Assembly (NCBI GenBank): GCA_018817385.1
Contig: JAHIUA010000099.1
Coordinates: 1-64,000, forward strand
Direction of reading: 5' to 3'
From: Pseudomonadota bacterium
GTDB taxonomy: Bacteria; Desulfobacterota; Desulfobulbia; Desulfobulbales; Desulfocapsaceae
Length of the DNA: 64,000 nt
Of the stretch, positions 17,003 through 25,944 are shown piece by piece. The stretch's first letter is position 1. Every line of letters begins with the position of its first letter. A model generated the notes under the pieces. That model was not told the DNA's origin. It did not search any database and saw only the letters and a program-made list of their open reading frames with translations. The position numbers and the translations under genes are program-made.

Positions 17003-18751
17003 TCATGAAATAGTGGCTTGCTGGACAAAGGCATCGGCGAGATGGCAGGTGGTGGTGCGTTGGCTAGTGAGTTTACTTTGCATCTGGTCGCAGAGGGCCA
17101 GGAGTTCATCGACCTTGGCGACGATGCGCTGTTGTTCATTTTCTGGAGCCACCGGGGTAGGCATTCGCCTCAGTCCTGTAAGTGGCACTGTCTTTTGAGC
17201 TATGCCGGTAGCAATTTCTGTGGCGTAATCTAAAGCGCATTTAGATGCTAACGCCATCAACAAGTACTTTCTTGGGCTTGATTTTGTCGATTTTAAAATT
17301 GCTACGTGCCGTTGAACGCAAAAATTTGCGTCAGAATCCACAAGTATTGGAATACCATAAGACCCCGTAACCGTATAAAGAAGATCCCCCGCAATTGGCT
17401 GACGGCTCCAGTCCAGATTCTGGTAATAATCTTCAGGGACATACCTACACCCATCAAGGGCTACTTCCCCTGTATTCAGGTTTCCTATAACTAAAAACGG
17501 AACCCCTGTATCTGACTTTGGGGGTGCTTGATGGTCTCCATCTGTAACTATAGCAAACAAATCTGACAAATTACACCACTCCCACCCCTCCGGCAATTCA
17601 AATGGCTTCTCCTCATCGCTGATTTCAGGCAGCATCTTCTGTTTCTTGATTTTTCCCTCCTTTATCAGGCGGGTCTTTTCTTTGGCAATTTTCTCCAGCA
17701 GGGTGCTGGCGGGTTCGTCGGTGGGGTTTTGGGGGACGAGTTTGCCTATGACGGCGAGTTGGAGGATGGTTTGTTTGAGGTGGGTGATGGATTGTTCGGT
17801 GGTGAACAGGGTGTCGAAGTGGGCGGCGATGCGGTGCCAGGTATCGGCAAATTCTTTTTGATCGGCAGCGTTGGTGAGGGTGGTGAGCAGGGTTTCCACC
17901 AGGGTTTGGTGGGTTTCGTTGCTGTTGGTCTGCTGCTGCTCCAGCTGGTCGCAGAGGGCCATCAGCTCATCGACCTTGGCGACGATGCGGTGTTGTTCGG
18001 CTAATGGAGCAAGAGGCAACGGAGATAATCTAATATCTTTTAGATACAGTGCATTTACCGCCATACCCTTAGTGACACCTCGAATAAATAATTGCCCCGT
18101 GCCGCTTTTAAGATAGATATTTAGATAATATGGATCCACCTCTTCAAATGTCCTAACTTGAATCACACTACCCATTAAACAGAAATAGTCTGCAATCTTT
18201 ACAACGCAACATCTACCGATAGTTCCCCTGCTACAAATTAATACATCTCCTACCTCCGGATCACAGCGTAATCTGAATTTTGCAGCATCATCTGTTGCAA
18301 CATATTGAGGGTCATCAGTACTTACACCATTGTCAAGGACATGCTTTGCTGTCAAAAGCATTATTCCTTCAGAGGTTTTCTTAGGTGATATATGCTCTCC
18401 ATCGGTTATTTTTTTTGCATATTCTTCAAGCCTCGCCCATTCCCACCCCTCGGGCAGCTTAAACACCTTTTCATCATCGGTTATTTCAGACAATTTCTTC
18501 TGTTTTTTGATCTCGCCCTTTTGAATGAGACGCGCCTTTTCTTGGGCTATTTTTTTGAGGAGAACGCTGGCCGGTTCGTCGCTGGGATCCTGGGGCACCA
18601 GTTTGCCGCACACGGCCAGCTCCAAGATCAGCTCACGGAGCTTCTTGATTCCATAGGGGCTATGGCCATTTGTCTTCCTGCCACGGCCGCGGGCAGGTTG
18701 TTCCTGGGCGGTGGTCCAGATATCAATATGCTCGGTTATCAGGTCAACCAT
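17003..18751 (-). CDS. hsdS: Type I restriction-modification specificity subunit HsdS
   Basis: 582 residues from the ATG at 18751, which has GGGGGAA upstream; a TTG 24 bases earlier is less likely. The usual two halves are clear. A helical N-terminus with LRELILELAVCGKLVPQ leads to target-recognition domain 1 (about 100-255), which starts LPEGWEWARLEE. A central conserved helix (AEQHRIVAKVDELMALCDQL near 262) and spacer follow, then target-recognition domain 2, which starts LPEGWEWCNLSD, and a C-terminal repeat (NEQQRIVAKVDELLALCDQM). The two domains recognise the two halves of a split DNA site. The repeated central and terminal helices are the normal internal symmetry. It lies one base after hsdM. 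Confidence 0.93.
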   Translation of the reverse strand: MVDLITEHIDIWTTAQEQPARGRGRKTNGHSPYGIKKLRELILELAVCGKLVPQDPSDEPASVLLKKIAQEKARLIQKGEIKKQKKLSEITDDEKVFKLPEGWEWARLEEYAKKITDGEHISPKKTSEGIMLLTAKHVLDNGVSTDDPQYVATDDAAKFRLRCDPEVGDVLICSRGTIGRCCVVKIADYFCLMGSVIQVRTFEEVDPYYLNIYLKSGTGQLFIRGVTKGMAVNALYLKDIRLSPLPLAPLAEQHRIVAKVDELMALCDQLEQQQTNSNETHQTLVETLLTTLTNAADQKEFADTWHRIAAHFDTLFTTEQSITHLKQTILQLAVIGKLVPQNPTDEPASTLLEKIAKEKTRLIKEGKIKKQKMLPEISDEEKPFELPEGWEWCNLSDLFAIVTDGDHQAPPKSDTGVPFLVIGNLNTGEVALDGCRYVPEDYYQNLDWSRQPIAGDLLYTVTGSYGIPILVDSDANFCVQRHVAILKSTKSSPRKYLLMALASKCALDYATEIATGIAQKTVPLTGLRRMPTPVAPENEQQRIVAKVDELLALCDQMQSKLTSQRTTTCHLADAFVQQATIS

Positions 18752-18752
18752 G

Positions 18753-20207
18753 TCAGGCGATTCCCCCATTACCAAGGGCCTCGCTCAAAATCGTTTTTAG
18801 CTGCTGGCGCAGGTCGCTTATCTCCTGTTGCTGGTTGGTGTAGGTTTGCAGCAATTCATCAGGATCATGATTGATCAGATCACCGACATGGGGATTCTTG
18901 ATGTCGAGGTTATAGTTACTGACCTTGATGGCGTCGATGGAGACCTTCCAGGCCTGCTCGCTCTCTTGCCGGTTCTGCCACCACGCCTTTTCCGGCTCGA
19001 ACTCCTCAATCCGCATGGGTTTGGTTTTATTGTAGCTCTTGGCACCCTCTGGATAGGGGTGCTCGTAGAACCAGAGCTCCGTGGTGGGCGTGCCTTTCTC
19101 AAAGAAAAGGAGGTTAGTCTTGATGCCGGTATAGGGATTGAAGACGCCGTTGGGCAGGCGAACGATGGTGTGCAGGTTACACTCCTCTAACAGTTTTTCC
19201 TTGATCCTGGTCTTGATACCCTCGCCAAAGAGAAAGCCGTCTGGCAGCACCACCGCAGCCCGGCCACCGGGTTTCAGACGGCGCATAATGAGCACGAGAA
19301 AGAGGTCTGCCGTTTCTCTGGTGCGGAAGGTGGCGGGGAAGTTGGTCTCAATCCCATCCTCCTCCGTGCCGCCGAAGGGGGGATTGGTGATAATGACATC
19401 CACTCGGTCCTTGGCCGTATAATCCTTGATGGGTCTTGCCAGGGCATTATCGTGCTTAATCTGGCTTGGCACCTCAATGCCATGGAGGAGCATATTGGTG
19501 GTGCAGAGCAGGTGGGGTAGCTGCTTTTTCTCGATACCACTGAAGGTCTCCTGGAGAATATGGGAGTCCTCCACGGTTTTGACGTAGTTTGACCGAAGAT
19601 GCTCAATAGCGCAGGCCAGGAAGCCGCCGGTGCCGCAGGCCGGATCCAGCAGGGTCTCACCCAGCTTGGGATCGACCATATCCACCATGAACTGGGTCAC
19701 CGCCCTGGGGGTATAGAACTCTCCGGCATTACCGGCGGACTGCAGGTCTTTTAGAATTTTTTCGTAGATATCGTTAAAGGTATGGCGGTCGCTGGCCCGG
19801 TTAAAGTCGATCTCGTTTAACTTGTTGACCACCTGTCGAATGAGGGTGCCGTTCTTCATGTAGTTATAGGCATCCTCAAAGGCGGCCTGAACCACAAAGC
19901 CACGCGGCGTCTGACCGGTGTGAGAGGTCAGATTACGCAGGGTTTTGAACAGATCGTTATTGATAAACTCCAGGAGTCCTTCACCGGTGATACCCTCCGG
20001 ATCAGTGGCCCAGCTTGCCCAGCGCAGATGTGCCGGGATGGGGGAGCGGTAATCGTCCTGGGTGAGCTCCAGCTCCTGCTCCTGATCATCAAAGATTTTA
20101 AGGAAGAGGAGCCAGCCAATTTGGCCGATGCGCTGGGCGTCGCCATCCACACCAGCGTCTTTACGCATGATGTCCTGGATACCCTTGATTGTGCCGGAGA
20201 TTGACAT
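18753..20207 (-). CDS. hsdM: Type I restriction-modification methyltransferase subunit HsdM
   Basis: 484 residues. An N-terminal helical HsdM domain runs to about residue 150. The adenine-methyltransferase domain has the SAM-binding motif LLDPACGTGGFL at about 187-198 and the catalytic NPPF at 275-278 (VIITNPPFGG). EFYTPRAVTQFMV just before motif I is the usual lead-in. It methylates adenine in the site chosen by HsdS, protecting host DNA. It sits 40 bases after hsdR and directly before hsdS. The full length and intact motifs suggest an active enzyme. Confidence 0.95.
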   Translation of the reverse strand: MSISGTIKGIQDIMRKDAGVDGDAQRIGQIGWLLFLKIFDDQEQELELTQDDYRSPIPAHLRWASWATDPEGITGEGLLEFINNDLFKTLRNLTSHTGQTPRGFVVQAAFEDAYNYMKNGTLIRQVVNKLNEIDFNRASDRHTFNDIYEKILKDLQSAGNAGEFYTPRAVTQFMVDMVDPKLGETLLDPACGTGGFLACAIEHLRSNYVKTVEDSHILQETFSGIEKKQLPHLLCTTNMLLHGIEVPSQIKHDNALARPIKDYTAKDRVDVIITNPPFGGTEEDGIETNFPATFRTRETADLFLVLIMRRLKPGGRAAVVLPDGFLFGEGIKTRIKEKLLEECNLHTIVRLPNGVFNPYTGIKTNLLFFEKGTPTTELWFYEHPYPEGAKSYNKTKPMRIEEFEPEKAWWQNRQESEQAWKVSIDAIKVSNYNLDIKNPHVGDLINHDPDELLQTYTNQQQEISDLRQQLKTILSEALGNGGIA

Positions 20208-20247
20208 ATATGAGCTCTTTTACGTTGCGGAGATAAAATGTTCTGAA

Positions 20248-22590
20248 TTAGGACAGTGCGTAGATTTGTGACTCCAGTTCCTGGATGGCGGCCTCGTAAC
20301 CGGATTTGCCGCCAAACAGGCGAGCGATCTCGACGGGGGTGCCGATATCGCTTAAGGGTTGCACGGTAAGTACACTCTTGTCTTCCAGGTTGTCAATGCC
20401 GCCGTCGGCATATTTGTCGAGGAGAGCATCCAGCACCAGGCGGGCCTGATCACCATATTTACTGAAGTAATCTCTTTTGCGCACCTGATTGGCCCTTTCC
20501 CGGCGGGTCAGAGGGGGCTGATCAAAGGCAATATGGCAAATAAGGTCGAAGGGGTCAAGCTCGCTGCCCACCTCTTCTTCCAGGGCCTCCCAAAAGACGC
20601 CGTGCTGCTCAAGCTCATCGATGATCAGCTTTTTCTGACCTGCTGCTGTCCAGGAGGCGAGGAAGTCATCGAGGGAGGCATACTCCTGGGTAATGGTCTT
20701 GCGGGTGTAATCCTTGAGTGATTCGGTGACAAGTTTGCCGTCGTGGCCGTAATATTGAACACGTTCGGCCAAGACATAGACCGGCACATCGTTGATCACA
20801 TACTTGATCCGTTTGGAGGACTCGTCATCGTCAAAATCACCGGGCAAACCATTGTCCGGCACATCGTGGATGAACACTTCAGGCGGCTCAATGGGGGGTG
20901 CGCCTGGTTCCGGCTGGAAAATCTCAACGGGTTCCCCGTCAAAATCTGGATCCGCAAAAAGCTCGGTGGCCTTTTTAAAGTCCATGATGGTGAAGTAGAA
21001 CTTGCCGTGCTCCTCGTTAATCCGGGTGCCACGGCCAATGATCTGCTTGAACTCGGTCATGGATTTGATGGTCTGGTCGAGCACGATGAGCTTGCAGGTC
21101 TGGGCATCGACTCCGGTGGTCATGAGCTTGGAGGTGGTGGCGATGACCGGGTAGATGGATTCCGGATCAATGAAGTTGTCGAGCTCGGCCTTGCCTTCCT
21201 GCTCATCGCCGGTGATACGCATGACGTATTTACGGTTCTCCCGGCTCTCTTTTGGGTTGCAGTTGACCAGGGCCTGGCGCATACGCTCTGCATGGTCGAT
21301 GTTTTCACAAAAGACAATTGATTTATCAAAGGGGTTGGTGGCCTGGAGAAACTGGCTGACCTTTTCGGCCACCAGGTTGGTGCGCTGCTCCAGGACCATG
21401 TTTTTGTCAAAATCCTTCTGGTTGTAAATGCGGTCTTCCACTTCCTGACCATACTTATCCAGCTTGCCTTTGGCGGGACGGTAGCCGATGAGGTCTTTGT
21501 CCATATCAATACGAATAACCTTGTAAGGGGCGAGGAATCCATCCTCAATGCCCTGCTTGAGGCTGTAGGTATAGACCGCTTCCCCAAAATAATGAATGTT
21601 GGAGACATCCTTGGTTTCCTTAGGGGTGGCAGTCATGCCGATGTGGGTGGCAGAGGAGAAATAGTCGAGGATATCATGCCAGGCAGAGGCCTCGGCAGCC
21701 GAGCCGCGATGACACTCATCAACGACAATCAGATCGAAGAAATCCGGGGAGAACTGTTTGTAGATGTTTTGCTCCTCTTCCGTGCCGGTGACAGCCTGAT
21801 AAAGGGAGAGGTAGATTTCGTATGATTTTTCCGCCTGCCGCTTCTGGATCTTGGTCATGGCGGAGCCAAAGGGCTTGAAGTCGTTGGACTTGGTCTGGTC
21901 AATCAAGATATTGCGGTCGGCCAGGAAGAGGATGCGCTTCTTGGCCCCGGATTTCCACAGACGCCAGATGATCTGGAAGGCGGTGTAGGTCTTGCCGGTG
22001 CCGGTGGCCATGACCAGGAGGATACGATCCTGGCCCTTGGCAATGGCCTCGATGGTGCGGTTGATGGCGTTTAACTGATAGTAGCGGGGAGTCTTGCCAG
22101 AGCCGTCGCTGTGATAATCCTGACTAACGACGTTGACGGCGGGCTGATCATCAAAGCCCTTCCAGGACAGGTAATGCTGCCAGAGGGTTGCCGGGCTGGG
22201 GAATTCGGACAGAGAGATTTCACTTTCTACAGGGCCGTCAGTGGTGGTGCGGTCATGGAAAAGAAAACCGTCCCCGTTGGAAGAAAAGACAAAGGGCAAG
22301 TCGCCGTGCATCTCGCTGTAGTTCAGGGCCTGCTGCATGCCGTCACCCAAAGCGTGCTTGTTGTCCTTGGCCTCGATAACAGCAATGGGGATATTTGGCT
22401 TATAGTAAAGGATGTAGTCGGCGAACTTGGCCGGGCCACGTTTGTGAACCTTGCCTTGCACCATGATGCGACCGCTGGTGATGGCCACCTCTTCCCTGAT
22501 CTGGGTCAGAAGATCCCAGCCTGCGACGGTGAGGGCCGGGGTTATGAATTTTGAACGGATGTCGGTTTCGGTGAGTTTCTTTTTATTCAT
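20248..22590 (-). CDS. hsdR: Type I restriction endonuclease subunit HsdR
   Basis: 780 residues from the ATG at 22590 ([15 protein letters not shown]). The longer in-frame extension reads as unrelated sequence and is rejected. The N-terminal nuclease domain has the PD-ExK-type signature (ADYILYY with Asp58, then VIEAKDNK with Glu73 and Lys75). The translocase motor has Walker [14 protein letters not shown] at about 193-205 and VVDECHRG (DECH box) at 289-296, then TATPKETK and the IIGRGTRIN motif of helicase domain 2. The C-terminus is the HsdM-contacting region. It translocates DNA and cuts unmethylated DNA at a distance. It leads the operon hsdR-hsdM-hsdS. Confidence 0.95.
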   Translation of the reverse strand: MNKKKLTETDIRSKFITPALTVAGWDLLTQIREEVAITSGRIMVQGKVHKRGPAKFADYILYYKPNIPIAVIEAKDNKHALGDGMQQALNYSEMHGDLPFVFSSNGDGFLFHDRTTTDGPVESEISLSEFPSPATLWQHYLSWKGFDDQPAVNVVSQDYHSDGSGKTPRYYQLNAINRTIEAIAKGQDRILLVMATGTGKTYTAFQIIWRLWKSGAKKRILFLADRNILIDQTKSNDFKPFGSAMTKIQKRQAEKSYEIYLSLYQAVTGTEEEQNIYKQFSPDFFDLIVVDECHRGSAAEASAWHDILDYFSSATHIGMTATPKETKDVSNIHYFGEAVYTYSLKQGIEDGFLAPYKVIRIDMDKDLIGYRPAKGKLDKYGQEVEDRIYNQKDFDKNMVLEQRTNLVAEKVSQFLQATNPFDKSIVFCENIDHAERMRQALVNCNPKESRENRKYVMRITGDEQEGKAELDNFIDPESIYPVIATTSKLMTTGVDAQTCKLIVLDQTIKSMTEFKQIIGRGTRINEEHGKFYFTIMDFKKATELFADPDFDGEPVEIFQPEPGAPPIEPPEVFIHDVPDNGLPGDFDDDESSKRIKYVINDVPVYVLAERVQYYGHDGKLVTESLKDYTRKTITQEYASLDDFLASWTAAGQKKLIIDELEQHGVFWEALEEEVGSELDPFDLICHIAFDQPPLTRRERANQVRKRDYFSKYGDQARLVLDALLDKYADGGIDNLEDKSVLTVQPLSDIGTPVEIARLFGGKSGYEAAIQELESQIYALS

Positions 22591-23191
22591 GGCCAAACGT
22601 ACCTTGCGGATCACTATCACCACCGCCCTCTGCTCCATTCCGGGCAACCGATCCGAAAATGCCACGCACCAGCAGGTCAGAGTCGCATGCCAGCTTCTCT
22701 TTAGGTGCCCACAGGAGGAGAAGGACATTCCCCCGGTTTATCTTGCCCATACTTTCACGTTATCCCGCTGATGTTTTTTTACGTTTAAACATCTGTGCGC
22801 CCAAAATTCCTGGGACATACTTAATTACTTCTACTTTTACAGCTAAAGAATCCATTGGCAATGTTAACCAGAGGCAGACCACCAAGCGATTAAGATCGCT
22901 TCCTGATTATACATAACAAATCCAATTCTAGTCAAAATCAATATATTTCCAGTGTAGTATGACTTCCCCCAGGCTGGAAACATCTCACTTCTGTCAACTT
23001 ATTGGCAAATTCCAGTTTTCAAAGAATATGGTTATCAATCCTCTTGAAACAATATGGATTCGTAGAAAACCAGCAACCAAACAAAAAGTAATCCTTTCCA
23101 AATCTCAGAATAGTGCAGCCAGTTCCCGATGTCACCTTTAATAACTCTCAATCCTTAGGGAATGGCTTCTTATCGGCACCCACCACATCCT
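22591..23191. other. Intergenic region upstream of hsdR, no gene seen
   Basis: About 600 bases. The first 140 are an open frame continuous with hsdR, but they do not look like protein of this family. The rest is AT-rich with only short frames. The hsdR promoter should be here. I see no repeat or RNA gene. Confidence 0.5.
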
Positions 23192-23290
23192 CTAACCGAC
23201 CTTTTCTTCGTTTTTTAGTTTTCTTTTTACACGCTGTTTCTTGCTTTTGAAGTTTCTTTGTTTGTTGCTGGACACAGCCATTTTATTCAT
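23192..23290 (-). CDS. Very small basic protein, possible
   Basis: 32 codons. The product starts MNKMAVSSNKQRNFKSKK and is strongly basic (13 Lys/Arg), with no hydrophobic part. The start overlaps the stop of the preceding gene as ATGA, as in translationally coupled genes, which is the main reason to list it. I know no family. It could equally be chance. The position after the ParA partner gene would suit a small plasmid-type DNA-binding factor, but that is a guess. Confidence 0.3.
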   Translation of the reverse strand: MNKMAVSSNKQRNFKSKKQRVKRKLKNEEKVG

Positions 23291-23586
23291 TCCGTCAATC
23301 TGACAATTTCCTGTTCAATCTCCTCGGTGAGCCGTTCAAGGATAAAGGAATTCATGCTGTACGGAGTATGGTCAGCTATGTATTTTAATTTCATATAAAG
23401 GGGCGCAGGGATTCTGAGTGGCAGATTTTTCTTCACATCTTCCCGGATATGTGGTTCCTCCCAAGGATAGGTTTCTTCTTTTTTTGGGCTGAAATGACCG
23501 GCAGCGGCTGCAAACTTATCAAGATCGGTGTCTTTTATTCTTGTCGGGGTAGAACGGAGTGGAGTTTTCTTTTTATCAGCCACCAT
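23287..23586 (-). CDS. Small protein partner of ParA, ribbon-helix-helix-like C-terminus
   Basis: 99 residues from the ATG at 23586, which overlaps the end of parA by 11 bases. The N-terminal half is polar and basic (VADKKKTPLRSTPTRIKD). The C-terminal half, LPLRIPAPLYMKLKYIADHTPYSMNSFILERLTEEI, looks like an RHH DNA-binding fold: a short strand followed by two helices. Small RHH proteins of this kind follow ParA in plasmid and ICE partition operons and act as centromere-binding protein and repressor. I infer the same here; the sequence is not close to a family I can name. Confidence 0.65.
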   Translation of the reverse strand: MVADKKKTPLRSTPTRIKDTDLDKFAAAAGHFSPKKEETYPWEEPHIREDVKKNLPLRIPAPLYMKLKYIADHTPYSMNSFILERLTEEIEQEIVRLTE

Positions 23587-24226
23587 ACACCTCTTCAAAT
23601 AATTGGTTCATTTCCTGAATCGCCTTTTTATCCTGTTTCAACTCGACCACTGACAATCCGTCCCGGGCTGACTTACGAAACGCTATACGATCACGCAGCA
23701 CCGCATTGACCAGGGACAGGTGCTGGAAATCTTCTTCTCTGAAAAAGTCTTGCGTTTCCTTGTCCTCACGAACAGCTGGATTGGTGGACACCCTGTTCAG
23801 GACAATAAAGGCCTGCAGGTTTTCATTTAAGGCCTGTGCCATTTCCACCAGATCGTCCATCTGCCTGAGCGTCCAGATATCAAACTGGAAGGGTTGCACA
23901 GGGATGTATGCCCGATCACAGACACCAAGGGAATAGCACAGCTCTATAGAATCCCTGCCCCCGGCATCGATTATGATTTCATCATAACGCTCAGCCAGAT
24001 CACGCACCTGTGATGCCAGGCCCTTACCAAATTTCTGCACACAGGCGATTCTGGGTTCGATCTCTGTTTCTTCCCGGACTGTTGCCCAGAAAGACGATGT
24101 CCCCTGACGGTCTGTGTCCATCAACAATACATCTTTTCCCTGCAGGGCCAGCATGGCGGCAATGTTAGTTGCCAGGGTGGTCTTGCCGGTGCCACCCTTT
24201 TCACCACCAATCAACACGATACTCAT
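23576..24226 (-). CDS. parA: ParA family partition ATPase
   Basis: 216 residues. The deviant Walker A of ParA/MinD proteins is at the N-terminus (IGGEKGGTGKTTLATNIAAM, with the signature first Lys at residue 10). DVLLMDTDRQGTSSFWA is the A' motif and DEIIIDAGGRDSIE the Walker B region. The length fits small plasmid-type ParA proteins that lack a DNA-binding N-terminus. It works with a centromere-binding partner, probably the next gene, to segregate a replicating or excised element. An AT-rich block with repeated TTTCATTTCATTTTATTT-like steps lies just upstream and may carry the promoter and binding site. Confidence 0.92.
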   Translation of the reverse strand: MSIVLIGGEKGGTGKTTLATNIAAMLALQGKDVLLMDTDRQGTSSFWATVREETEIEPRIACVQKFGKGLASQVRDLAERYDEIIIDAGGRDSIELCYSLGVCDRAYIPVQPFQFDIWTLRQMDDLVEMAQALNENLQAFIVLNRVSTNPAVREDKETQDFFREEDFQHLSLVNAVLRDRIAFRKSARDGLSVVELKQDKKAIQEMNQLFEEVYGG

Positions 24227-24239
24227 AGAGTCATTCCAT

Positions 24240-24310
24240 ATTATATTATATCATTTCATTTCATTTTATTTTAAGTCAATCCATACCAGACGATATGATA
24301 TTATACTTAC
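24240..24310. promoter_or_regulatory. AT-rich region upstream of parA, possible promoter or centromere
   Basis: ATTTCATTTCATTTTATTTT and paired ATATGATATTATA steps fill the 70 bases before parA. AT-rich direct repeats of this kind are common partition sites and autoregulatory operators, but no defined iteron can be read. Confidence 0.3.
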
Positions 24311-24331
24311 AACCTATTGCAAGAGAAGAAC

Positions 24332-24362
24332 AAAAAAAAGCCGTCCCCCGAAGGAGACGGCT
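24332..24362 (-). terminator. Intrinsic terminator of the DUF932 gene
   Basis: AGCCGTC (24339-24345) pairs with GACGGCT (24356-24362). Read on the minus strand, the hairpin is followed by seven T (A run at 24332-24338). It lies about 22 bases after the DUF932 stop codon. Confidence 0.85.
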
Positions 24363-24384
24363 ATCGTGAGTAGAGTTCAACAAA

Positions 24385-25212
24385 TCAATTAGTTACAACA
24401 GAAATGTCAGACTCCGTTTGTTTAAGCTCGGCCATTTTTTCTGTTAATAACCAGAGGGCCTGGTTCAGCTTGACGTTTCGATCAAGTGCCTTGACCGGTC
24501 GTGTAGTTGTTCTTCTCAATCGTCCGTTGCTGCCTCTTGTTGTCCCTTTGAGACCACCTCGTACGATATTTTCCTGGACCACGTTAAAGGTCGTCCACAG
24601 GTCATTCCCTTTGTCGTCATAGCGACGTTCGGAAAGTAACTGTTCCGATGGCACTGGTGACGCCTCGGGTTCATCGTAAACAAGGTTGAGGGCAGCGCGA
24701 GCGTAAATGGTCCGTTCATCCGGGGTCATTTCTATAACCCTCATATCATCAACCCGTTCGGCTATAATCCCGGCAGCAGAAGCTATCTCTCCTGCCGAGT
24801 GAATGAAATCATCCGGACTGAAACCGATATGCTTATGACTGAAGTTTGCAAACTCTGAAGCAACCATCAGGCCATTTCCGCATATTTTCCGCCATACCGA
24901 GGCTATCAGTTTGAAAGCACAGCCGCGGTCATGGGAATTAAACAGGACCAGGTCAACCCGTTCGTCGCCAAACGATAAACCGGTCTTGCTAAAACGGATC
25001 AGGTGCCGCTGATAGCCATCTCGTCGAACATTCCGCACCGCGCTTTGTTCCGCATAAACGGGAAACCATCCTGCATCGCGTAACAAATCAACAGCGGTCA
25101 ACGTTGGTACAAAAGAATAGCGGGCAGATACTCCATCAATAGGTTCGACAGATCCTGCTGCAGGAGCAAAGCTTACGATTTGATTATTGCTTAAAGGGGT
25201 AGGTGCTGTCAT
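24385..25212 (-). CDS. DUF932 protein (plasmid/ICE type)
   Basis: 275 residues, intact. ARYSFVPTLTAVDLLRDAGWFPVYAEQ near residue 30, then HLIRF and SHDRGCAFKLIASVWRKICGNGLMV near 93-117, are typical of DUF932 proteins. These are abundant on plasmids, phages and integrative elements and have no proven function. No enzyme motif is evident. It follows radC after a 42-base hairpin and is closed by its own terminator. It seems to belong to the mobile element's maintenance genes rather than to the defence genes. Confidence 0.85.
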   Translation of the reverse strand: MTAPTPLSNNQIVSFAPAAGSVEPIDGVSARYSFVPTLTAVDLLRDAGWFPVYAEQSAVRNVRRDGYQRHLIRFSKTGLSFGDERVDLVLFNSHDRGCAFKLIASVWRKICGNGLMVASEFANFSHKHIGFSPDDFIHSAGEIASAAGIIAERVDDMRVIEMTPDERTIYARAALNLVYDEPEASPVPSEQLLSERRYDDKGNDLWTTFNVVQENIVRGGLKGTTRGSNGRLRRTTTRPVKALDRNVKLNQALWLLTEKMAELKQTESDISVVTN

Positions 25213-25243
25213 GATCTTGCCTCCTTGCTATGAGAATAAAAAT

Positions 25244-25285
25244 AGGGGCAAGACACCACTCCCGTCAGGGGGCAGACTTGCCCCT
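25244..25285 (-). promoter_or_regulatory. Hairpin leader upstream of the DUF932 gene (radC-motif-like)
   Basis: AGGGGCAAG and CTTGCCCCT form a perfect 9-bp outer stem around an inner CCCTGACGGGAGTGGT on the minus strand. It lies between the radC stop and the DUF932 start, ahead of AAGGAGG. The inner core recurs in the leader of radC at 25802-25838 with a different outer stem. That pattern suggests a conserved RNA structure rather than a plain terminator. Confidence 0.55.
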
Positions 25286-25300
25286 GAATGAGGGATGGTT

Positions 25301-25780
25301 TTATTTTTCTAAAAGTCCTAAATCGGAAAAAGCGGTTACCTCATCACCAACAACAAGGTGATCAAGTATCCGGACATCAATGACTTTCAGAATATCTTCA
25401 AGTGTGTTTGTCAGAAGAATATCCTGCTCACTTGGCTGAGACCCTCCAGACGGATGGTTATGGGCCAAGATGACTGCTGCAGCGTTAAGCAGTAGAGCCT
25501 CTTTGACTATTTCCCGAGGGTGGACTGTTGTTTTATTGATGGAACCGATGAACATCTCTTTGAACGCCAGAATCCGGTGCCGGGAATCCAGAAACAAACA
25601 GGCAAAGATTTCATTCTGTTTCCCCCGGAGTTTGTACCCTATGACGGTTTTGGCACACTCGGCAGATAGAATCAAAGATCCACGTCGCAACTGGTAACCG
25701 CTGAGCTTGTTTGCTTCAGTAATAACCAGTTCTTTGGGTGCAGGACGATATTCACCATCCTGATCTTGAACAAATAGCAT
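25301..25780 (-). CDS. RadC-like JAB/MPN domain protein
   Basis: 159 residues. The MPN/JAB metalloprotease-fold motif is intact: VILAHNHPSGGSQPSEQD near residue 110, with the HxH...D zinc ligands. KEMFIGSINKTTVHPREIVKEALLLNA before it is the family's Glu-containing strand. The N-terminal helix-hairpin-helix part of chromosomal RadC is absent, as usual for plasmid and ICE versions (YkfG/YeeS type). The function is unknown; earlier claims of a repair role are not well supported. It sits between ssb and the DUF932 gene, each with its own leader hairpin. Confidence 0.9.
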   Translation of the reverse strand: MLFVQDQDGEYRPAPKELVITEANKLSGYQLRRGSLILSAECAKTVIGYKLRGKQNEIFACLFLDSRHRILAFKEMFIGSINKTTVHPREIVKEALLLNAAAVILAHNHPSGGSQPSEQDILLTNTLEDILKVIDVRILDHLVVGDEVTAFSDLGLLEK

Positions 25781-25801
25781 TGGCTTCCTCCTTAAACAGC
25801 C

Positions 25802-25838
25802 AAGGGAACCAATGCCCGTACCAGGGAAAGGTTCCCCT
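25802..25838 (-). promoter_or_regulatory. Hairpin leader upstream of radC (radC-motif-like)
   Basis: Read on the minus strand, AGGGGAACC pairs with GGTTCCCTT (one G-U) around CCCTGGTACGGGCAT. The structure lies about 20 bases before the radC start and its AAGGAGG site. Compared with the DUF932 leader, the outer stem differs in sequence but keeps pairing, while the inner CCCTG..ACGGG..T-GGT part is conserved. Confidence 0.55.
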
Positions 25839-25944
25839 GGTCGGGTGGGTGAAAAAAGGTTTTCTTACAGACAAATCCCGGCCCTGAGATTTCAGGTTAT
25901 GGCTTACGCCACCAGGATTGCTGTTTTCTTTGCTCTAATCGCTT

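Noticed and set aside
18828-22554. Long plus-strand frames opposite hsdM and hsdR
   Set aside because: They are mirror frames of the GC-rich hsd genes, which have complete motifs on the other strand.
20248-22728. Long form of HsdR starting at 22728
   Set aside because: The first 46 residues look non-coding; the family start [15 protein letters not shown] at 22590 fits much better.
10629-24226. Second copy of the tRNA-Arg 3' end as left attachment site
   Set aside because: Looked for by eye and not found; a computed search for the last 20-40 bases of the tRNA is needed to be sure.
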